Shown one piece after another: positions 13,394 to 17,709 of a stretch of DNA of 17,709 nt. The DNA is from a bacterium (GTDB lineage Bacteria; Patescibacteriota; Andersenbacteria; UBA10190). The DNA lies in the NCBI GenBank assembly GCA_002686445.1, contig NZCO01000056.1:1-17709 (forward strand), given 5' to 3'. Under the pieces are notes generated by a model, which worked only from the letters and a program-made list of their open reading frames with translations, ran no database searches and had not been told where the DNA came from. Numbering within the stretch: the stretch's first letter is position 1; the number at the start of each line of letters is the position of its first letter. Position numbers and translations under genes: made by a program.

Positions 13394-14728
13394 ATGAACG
13401 GCAAACGACTGACAGGTTTCTTGATTATCGTGCTGGTGGCCGCTTTGGCCATCTGGATTGATGTACCACAGCATCCGACCATTGCTTTCGGTAGTCTTAC
13501 GCGAGATCTCAACGTGAAGTTGGGCCTCGACCTACAGGGCGGCTCACATTTAGTCTATCAGGCAGATTTGTCAGGGGTGAGTGATCTGGATGCACCTGAC
13601 GCGTTAGCTGGTGTTCGCGATGTTATCGAACGACGCGTGAACGCCTTTGGCGTTTCCGAGCCTGTCGTCCAGACCAACCGGGTTGGTGAAGAGTTTCGCA
13701 TCATCATTGAGCTAGCTGGCGTCCACGACCCAGCCGAAGCCATTGCCCTAATCGGTGAAACACCGCAGCTCGATTTCCGTCGTGAGGTCAGCGGCGAGGA
13801 AGCAGCTGCTCAATTCAACATAGATTCTCCCGACGTAGAAATTACTGGGCCCATCTTTGAACGGACGGATCTGACAGGTCAACAACTCAAGCGAGCGTCA
13901 GTCGCTTTTGATCACATTTCCGGTGCACCACAGATCAGCTTGGAGTTTGATAATGAGGGCGAGGACCTGTTTGCCCAGTTAACGCGAGACAATGTTGGCA
14001 CACGCATGGCTATCTATCTCGATGGCGTCCCCATTAGCGCACCTGTTATTCAACAAGAGATATCCAACGGCCGAGCGGTTATTTCCGGAGGCTTTACCAT
14101 CGAGGAAGCTCGACAACTGGCCCAACGCTTAAATGCGGGCGCCCTGCCGATCCCGATTGAACTAATTGGACAGCAGACAGTTGGACCAACACTGGGTGCA
14201 CGGTCTGTGCAGCAAAGTGTAAGGGCAGGGATGTACGGTTTGATTGCCGTGATCATCTGGATGATCCTGTTCTACCGACTGCCTGGCGTTATTGCTTCAA
14301 TCTCCTTGGCACTATACGTGGCGTTCTTCCTCGCCATCGTAAAACTGATTCCGATTACCCTGACGCTAGCTGGCGTGGCCGGCCTGATCTTATCAATCGG
14401 TATGGCAGTTGATGCGAACGTCCTTATCTTCGAGCGTTTTCGTGAAAACGTGCGCCGGGGCAAGAGCATACCGTATGCGCTAGAAGGTGGCTTCAAAGAA
14501 GCCTGGGATTCAATCCGCGCCGCGAATGTGTCTAGTTTAATTACGGCTTTGATCTTGTTTGGCTTCGGCACCTCGATCGTCCGCGGATTCGCAGTGACCT
14601 TCTCAATTGGTATTATTCTTTCCATGATTACGGCTGTCACCATAACGCGCACCTTGATGAAGTTGGTATTGGCTTCAGAAAAGACTCATCACCCAGCACT
14701 CTTAGCCGCTAAGTCCAAGAATAACTAG
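13394..14728 (+). CDS. secD: Protein translocase subunit SecD
   Basis: A 444-aa membrane subunit that uses the proton gradient to pull translocated proteins out of SecYEG. One N-terminal helix (residues about 7-24) is followed by the D1 motif KLGLDLQGGSHLVYQ (about 43-56), a shortened periplasmic P1 region with VRDVIERRVNAFGVSEPVVQ, IYLDGVPISAPVI and GGFTIEEARQLAQRLNAGALPIPI, then a five-helix C-terminal bundle with GMAVDANVLIFERFRENVRRGKS. The length fits compact SecD proteins rather than the 615-aa E. coli form. No strong RBS is seen: TATGAT ends 9 bases before the ATG. secF begins two bases after the stop. YajC is not encoded nearby. Confidence 0.97.
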   Translation: MNGKRLTGFLIIVLVAALAIWIDVPQHPTIAFGSLTRDLNVKLGLDLQGGSHLVYQADLSGVSDLDAPDALAGVRDVIERRVNAFGVSEPVVQTNRVGEEFRIIIELAGVHDPAEAIALIGETPQLDFRREVSGEEAAAQFNIDSPDVEITGPIFERTDLTGQQLKRASVAFDHISGAPQISLEFDNEGEDLFAQLTRDNVGTRMAIYLDGVPISAPVIQQEISNGRAVISGGFTIEEARQLAQRLNAGALPIPIELIGQQTVGPTLGARSVQQSVRAGMYGLIAVIIWMILFYRLPGVIASISLALYVAFFLAIVKLIPITLTLAGVAGLILSIGMAVDANVLIFERFRENVRRGKSIPYALEGGFKEAWDSIRAANVSSLITALILFGFGTSIVRGFAVTFSIGIILSMITAVTITRTLMKLVLASEKTHHPALLAAKSKNN

Positions 14729-14730
14729 CC

Positions 14731-15600
14731 ATGTTACTGCAGCCGACAAAATGGTTCTGGGTCTCAATAGCGACAATTGTCGTCAGCGTCATTATTATTT
14801 TCGTCTCCCCACCACAACTGGGCATTGATTTCACTGGCGGCTCATTAATTGAGCTAGGTGGAGACAATCTGGACGCCCAAGCACTGCGTACCGCAATGTC
14901 CGAGCAGCTGGGCTTGGAGGCAATTGTCCAGCCCACCCAAGATGGATCCGTTATCATTCGATCGGTACCGCTCTCGCCTGAGCAACACGCCGAAGTTGTT
15001 GCCGCCACCATCGGCGCGCAGCTGGCAACTGAGGAACTCAGATTCGAATCAGTCGGACCAACCATCGGCGACGAACTACGACGCAAAGCCCTAATCGCCA
15101 TTATCGTCGCAGTACTAGCCATGATTGCGTACCTGGCATACACCTTCCGCCAAACGTCCGGCCTTATTGCTTCTTGGAAGTTCGGCATCGCGGCCGTCGT
15201 TGCCTTGATTCACGATCTATTAGTGGTCACCGCTGTCTTTGGCATCATTGGCCGCTTCACCACCGCCAACCTTGATATCCTCTTTGTGACCGCCATGCTA
15301 GCGATCTTAGGTTACTCGGTCAATGACACGATTGTGTTGTTCAATCGCCTCAAGGAGGAATGGCTCAAGGCGCGGACTGCCACGCTCACCACGATTATGG
15401 ACAAAGCCGCTAAAGTCACCCTGACCCGTTCACTCAATACCTCCTTTACTACCTTAATTGTGCTCGTCGCCCTGATCGCCTTTGGCGGCTCTACTATTCG
15501 CTGGTTTGTAACTGCCCTGGCCATCGGCACCATCGCTGGCACCTATTCTTCACTGTTCGTCGCGCCGCCCTTCCTGCACTTCTTGGCCAAGCGCAAATAG
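14731..15600 (+). CDS. secF: Protein translocase subunit SecF
   Basis: A 289-aa partner of SecD. The N-terminal helix (about 8-27) is followed by the hallmark LGIDFTGGSLIEL, a short periplasmic domain, ESVGPTIGDELRRKA, then five helices including FTTANLDILFVTAMLAILGYSVNDTIVLFNRLKEEW, TRSLNTSFTT and LAIGTIAGTYSSLFVAPPF. All of these follow the family order. The two-base gap to secD implies one transcript and coupled translation. The end of the gene lies 21 bases before the left arm of the long inverted repeat. Confidence 0.97.
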   Translation: MLLQPTKWFWVSIATIVVSVIIIFVSPPQLGIDFTGGSLIELGGDNLDAQALRTAMSEQLGLEAIVQPTQDGSVIIRSVPLSPEQHAEVVAATIGAQLATEELRFESVGPTIGDELRRKALIAIIVAVLAMIAYLAYTFRQTSGLIASWKFGIAAVVALIHDLLVVTAVFGIIGRFTTANLDILFVTAMLAILGYSVNDTIVLFNRLKEEWLKARTATLTTIMDKAAKVTLTRSLNTSFTTLIVLVALIAFGGSTIRWFVTALAIGTIAGTYSSLFVAPPFLHFLAKRK

Positions 15601-15621
15601 TTGCGATGGGGGACTAAGTCA

Positions 15622-15790
15622 CCATACGAAAATAACTCAATCATCTCTCGCCCACTATGCACCAATCTACTAATTTTCCTCACTCACGAAACACTCACCG
15701 TAGCCAAGCTACGTCTCCTGTTTCGGTCAATCGGAAAAGTCGTATCTCGGCACATATTGAACGAAATCTGACCAAGTTATTTTCGTATGG
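15622..15790. repeat. Nested long-range inverted repeat covering the start of the delta-prime gene
   Basis: A 16-bp perfect inverted repeat, CCATACGAAAATAACT (15622-15637) and AGTTATTTTCGTATGG (15775-15790), encloses 137 bases. Inside, successive pairs nest on one axis: TTTTCC with GGAAAA, CGAAACA with TGTTTCG, and CGTAGC with GCTACG around a CAA loop, with equal-length interior loops of 7+7 and 5+5 bases. The right outer arm contains the ATG (15787-15789) of the next gene. It could be a structured RNA or leader that hides the start, or a MITE-like unit with terminal inverted repeats. No target-site duplication is evident and no U-tract follows. Confidence 0.75.
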
Positions 15791-16437
15791 CGCCTGAACA
15801 GTTGCAGCAGTGGCTGGACTCATCCGAGCCAGCACCGCTGATCATTAGCTCACCACGACAGGCGCCGCTTGATGAAGCGTATGCGGTTATCACCGAGGCT
15901 AGTGCCGAACACATTGTGCTTGAACCGGATAAGGGGACGATCAGTATCAAAGCAGTGCGCGAGATGTTGTCGGCGGTGGCCGCCACCAGTTGGCAGGGCC
16001 GGCGTACCGTTATCATTCGCGAAGCAGAAAGCCTAACTGCGCAGGCGAGTAGCGCGCTGCTCAAAATACTTGAAGACGCCTCTGCACAAACGCGATTCGT
16101 GCTCATCACCCGCTGGCCGCAGCGTTTACTCACCACTATCCGTTCACGATGTCAGCAGATTCGACTAAAAACGGCTCGCGTCCCCTCGGCTGACTCGGTG
16201 CAACCCTTGCCGGGTGTATTAGAACTACTCAGTGAGAACGCCAAAGCACACCACCTCGACGACGAGCTATTAGGCCAGATTCAGGAGGCACTGGAGGCGC
16301 AACTGCGAGATCAAGGCCCGTCGCCGCAGCTTAAAATCGCCTATCAACGACTGAGAGATTACTACCTGATTTCGAGCCGACGGGGGAGCACTAAACTGTC
16401 GAAAGACGTGCTACTAGGCGCATTACCTCGAAAATAG
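15787..16437 (+). CDS. holB: DNA polymerase III delta-prime-like clamp-loader subunit (short)
   Basis: A 216-aa AAA+-type protein. Conserved blocks: ISIKAVREMLSAV, RRTVIIREAESLTAQASSALLKILEDASAQTRFVLIT and LLTTIRSRCQQIRLK, the last holding the S-R-C motif shared by delta-prime and DnaX. In replication, delta-prime acts with DnaX and delta to load the sliding clamp. The N-terminal part is short and no Walker A (GxGKT) is visible, consistent with the non-ATPase role of delta-prime but shorter than the usual 300-plus residues; the C-terminal collar domain seems reduced. The start ATG has no Shine-Dalgarno and lies inside a 16-bp inverted repeat. Another DnaX-related protein cannot be excluded. 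Confidence 0.75.
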   Translation: MAPEQLQQWLDSSEPAPLIISSPRQAPLDEAYAVITEASAEHIVLEPDKGTISIKAVREMLSAVAATSWQGRRTVIIREAESLTAQASSALLKILEDASAQTRFVLITRWPQRLLTTIRSRCQQIRLKTARVPSADSVQPLPGVLELLSENAKAHHLDDELLGQIQEALEAQLRDQGPSPQLKIAYQRLRDYYLISSRRGSTKLSKDVLLGALPRK

Positions 16438-16466
16438 CTTCCGCAGGCCATTTCTTGGCCACCCTA

Positions 16467-16495
16467 TTGACATTATACCTATAAAGTGCTATTAT
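16467..16495 (+). promoter_or_regulatory. Strong sigma70-type promoter
   Basis: TTGACA (16467-16472), 17 bases, TATTAT (16490-16495). The expected transcription start is near 16502, leaving a leader of about 109 bases before the ATG at 16611. It is the best promoter match in the window. Confidence 0.8.
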
Positions 16496-16501
16496 CCGCG
16501 C

Positions 16502-16610
16502 ATCCCTGTACGGTGCGGGTAAAGTAGCACCGAGGTGGTCGCGTTCTGCGTGATCAACCGTTGTCCCCTTCATGCTCCAGGATACTGGAGTTACGCAAGG
16601 AGTTAGAAAG
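16502..16610 (+). promoter_or_regulatory. Structured 5' leader of the 286-aa gene
   Basis: Two hairpins are visible. CGGTGC (16511-16516) pairs with GCACCG (16527-16532) around 10 bases. CTCCAG (16575-16580) pairs with CTGGAG (16585-16590) around GATA, ending 6 bases before the RBS AAGGAG (16597-16602). The leader is long compared with the near-leaderless genes nearby. No known riboswitch motif was recognised. Confidence 0.45.
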
Positions 16611-17471
16611 ATGCTTCCAAATTCATGTTTAGCCGCGTTCCCTAGTCCTGACGGATCAACACTGCAACTACGAGTCACTTCGGGAGATAACATGACGTTT
16701 CTCGGCTCGACTTTGGAGACTGCGACTCAACTTGGTACGTGTGGCGTGACCGCTCTTATATTCAAGGCACCGCCCAAAGAGGAAGGCCGAGTCGATTTGA
16801 TCGTAGTGTCCGTCTACGCACGAGCCGACTGGCACACGTTTCTCCTCAAGGTAGACTACCCGACTGGAGACGAAGCCGCTGATAAGCCACCTTTCATTCA
16901 CCTCACTGGTGAATTGCTCCCAAATGGAGGGCGCTTGGTAACGGCGTCCTACGTTGACATCAGCGTGAGTATCGAAGGCGTGGTTTATTCCTCCCGACGA
17001 AGTACCAAGAATGAAGTTCGCCACGTACCCGATCCGCACTTATTGTGCCGCTACGCTACGTGCCAGGCTGAAGCTGATGAAGTTGAAGCTGCAGCCGAAG
17101 CTTACCAAGCAGAGGTGGATCTGACTGAGACGGTGACAGCCGTACTGACGCAGCGGGGTGGTGAGGTTAATAGGAACCGACTCCCGCATCTCATCCGAGC
17201 GATGGCTTCTGATTTTCAGTATGCCTTCGAGACGATCGCGCGCACGCGCAAGTGGCTTGATCCGGCGAGCGAGTTTGGCGGTCAACCCATCGACTCAATC
17301 GCGAATGCCAGAATGCAGGTCCTGGGAAACACACAGACCGAGCTGGCTACTGCACTCACGTTCGGTGGCGAATTACGCCACGCAATAGCTCGCATGTGTT
17401 GGCGTGGCAAACGTGCTCATACGGCATTGGGTGCCTGGATTCAGAAAATCGATCCGCCAAAGTGGGTCTAA
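16611..17471 (+). CDS. Unrecognised 286-aa protein with its own promoter and terminator
   Basis: The ATG at 16611 has AAGGAG 8 bases upstream; an in-frame ATG at 16572 is rejected because it would place the RBS inside the coding region. There is no signal peptide or membrane segment, so it is probably cytoplasmic. Residues about 1-130 look beta-rich, ending in YVDISVSIEGVVYSS. Two Cys lie nearby at LCRYATCQ, followed by a highly acidic Ala/Glu segment (EADEVEAAAEAYQAEVD) likely to form a helix or short coiled coil. The C-terminal third is helical (RLPHLIRAMASDFQYAFETI, ELRHAIARMCWRGKRAHTAL). I do not recognise a family or catalytic motif. It is a single-gene transcription unit between a strong promoter and a strong terminator. 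Confidence 0.75.
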   Translation: MLPNSCLAAFPSPDGSTLQLRVTSGDNMTFLGSTLETATQLGTCGVTALIFKAPPKEEGRVDLIVVSVYARADWHTFLLKVDYPTGDEAADKPPFIHLTGELLPNGGRLVTASYVDISVSIEGVVYSSRRSTKNEVRHVPDPHLLCRYATCQAEADEVEAAAEAYQAEVDLTETVTAVLTQRGGEVNRNRLPHLIRAMASDFQYAFETIARTRKWLDPASEFGGQPIDSIANARMQVLGNTQTELATALTFGGELRHAIARMCWRGKRAHTALGAWIQKIDPPKWV

Positions 17472-17495
17472 CCATTCTTTCGTCTTAACAAATGC

Positions 17496-17530
17496 GCCCT
17501 ACGTATCCAAACTGGATCGTAGGGCTTTTT
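17496..17530 (+). terminator. Intrinsic terminator of the 286-aa gene
   Basis: GCCCTACG (17496-17503) pairs with CGTAGGGC (17518-17525). The stem continues inward with ATCCA/TGGAT after one bulged T, closing an AAC loop, and five T residues follow (17526-17530). Confidence 0.9.
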
Positions 17531-17554
17531 ATTTCCTGGTATCCTCAGCGTAAC

Positions 17555-17580
17555 AGCTCGATATGTTAACATATCGAGCT
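17555..17580. repeat. 26-bp perfect palindrome, candidate operator or hairpin
   Basis: The half-site AGCTCGATATGTT is followed directly by its exact reverse complement, with no spacer. ATTTTTA follows, so a weak terminator is possible, but a dedicated terminator lies just upstream. The central GTTAAC and full two-fold symmetry fit a dimeric regulator site upstream of the gene starting at 17655. Confidence 0.6.
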
Positions 17581-17618
17581 ATTTTTATGCGGAGGCAGCG
17601 CACACTGGATGCGGAGGG

Positions 17619-17647
17619 TTGCTCAAAAGACGACATATTCGTACGCT
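17619..17647 (+). promoter_or_regulatory. Candidate leaderless promoter of the last gene
   Basis: TTGCTC (17619-17624), 17 bases, TACGCT (17642-17647), then 7 bases to the ATG at 17655. The spacing is identical to that of the secA promoter. Two copies of ATGCGGAGG (17587-17595 and 17609-17617), spaced 22 bp start to start, lie just upstream. Confidence 0.45.
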
Positions 17648-17654
17648 AAGGGTC

Positions 17655-17709
17655 ATGACACTGCAAGACGCATACGACGACTTCGAACTCGCGGCGGAAG
17701 AGACAGTTG
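17655..17709 (+). CDS. Start of an unidentified gene (cut by window end)
   Basis: An open frame begins at ATG 17655 and runs to the edge, encoding MTLQDAYDDFELAAEETV. It has no usable Shine-Dalgarno but lies 7 bases after a promoter-like -10. The opening helix resembles the N-terminal core-binding region of some tyrosine recombinases, but 18 residues are too few for an assignment. Confidence 0.4.
   Translation, partial: MTLQDAYDDFELAAEETV

Overview
The window looks like a housekeeping chromosomal segment from a small-genome bacterium, most likely of the Candidate Phyla Radiation (Patescibacteria). This rests on inference from several things: compact genes, PEGA-domain and small unannotated membrane proteins between universal genes, a short DNA polymerase III delta-prime-like protein, dispersed palindromic intergenic elements, and several promoters placed so close to the start codon that the mRNA would be nearly leaderless. 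TGA ends secA, csaA and the DUF1653 gene, so the standard bacterial code is used and lineages that read TGA as glycine are excluded. No tRNA, rRNA, CRISPR array or transposase was seen.

Layout. The left edge is the 3' end of rpsI with its terminator. Two minus-strand genes follow: a membrane-anchored PEGA/beta-propeller protein and a TPR-like protein with its own terminator. Then come plus-strand murA and mreB (peptidoglycan precursor synthesis and cell shape). Each is followed by one copy of a roughly 190-220 bp structured intergenic repeat, so mreB sits between two direct copies. A minus-strand two-helix membrane protein, overlapping a small ORF with a strong ribosome binding site, ends at a good terminator. 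After a 500-bp non-coding stretch rich in hairpins come a GT4 glycosyltransferase and hpf (ribosome hibernation). Two minus-strand small membrane proteins, probably tandem paralogues, run divergently from secA.

The right half is a protein-export region. secA, csaA, a DUF1653 gene and a xylose-isomerase-like TIM-barrel gene are tightly packed, with ATGA overlaps between secA and csaA and between the DUF1653 and TIM-barrel genes. A four-helix membrane protein with a terminator follows, then secD and secF two bases apart. A delta-prime-like clamp-loader gene is next; its start codon lies inside one arm of a 16-bp long-range inverted repeat. The region ends with an unrecognised 286-aa gene that has a textbook promoter, structured leader, strong RBS and terminator, then a 26-bp perfect palindrome and the start of another leaderless-looking gene cut by the window edge.

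Most notable points: MurA carries Asp in place of the fosfomycin-target Cys; the two mreB-flanking repeats show compensatory base-pair changes; a nested inverted repeat covers the delta-prime start; CsaA is translationally coupled to SecA; and short palindromes appear to have inserted into larger repeats and even into the secA coding sequence.
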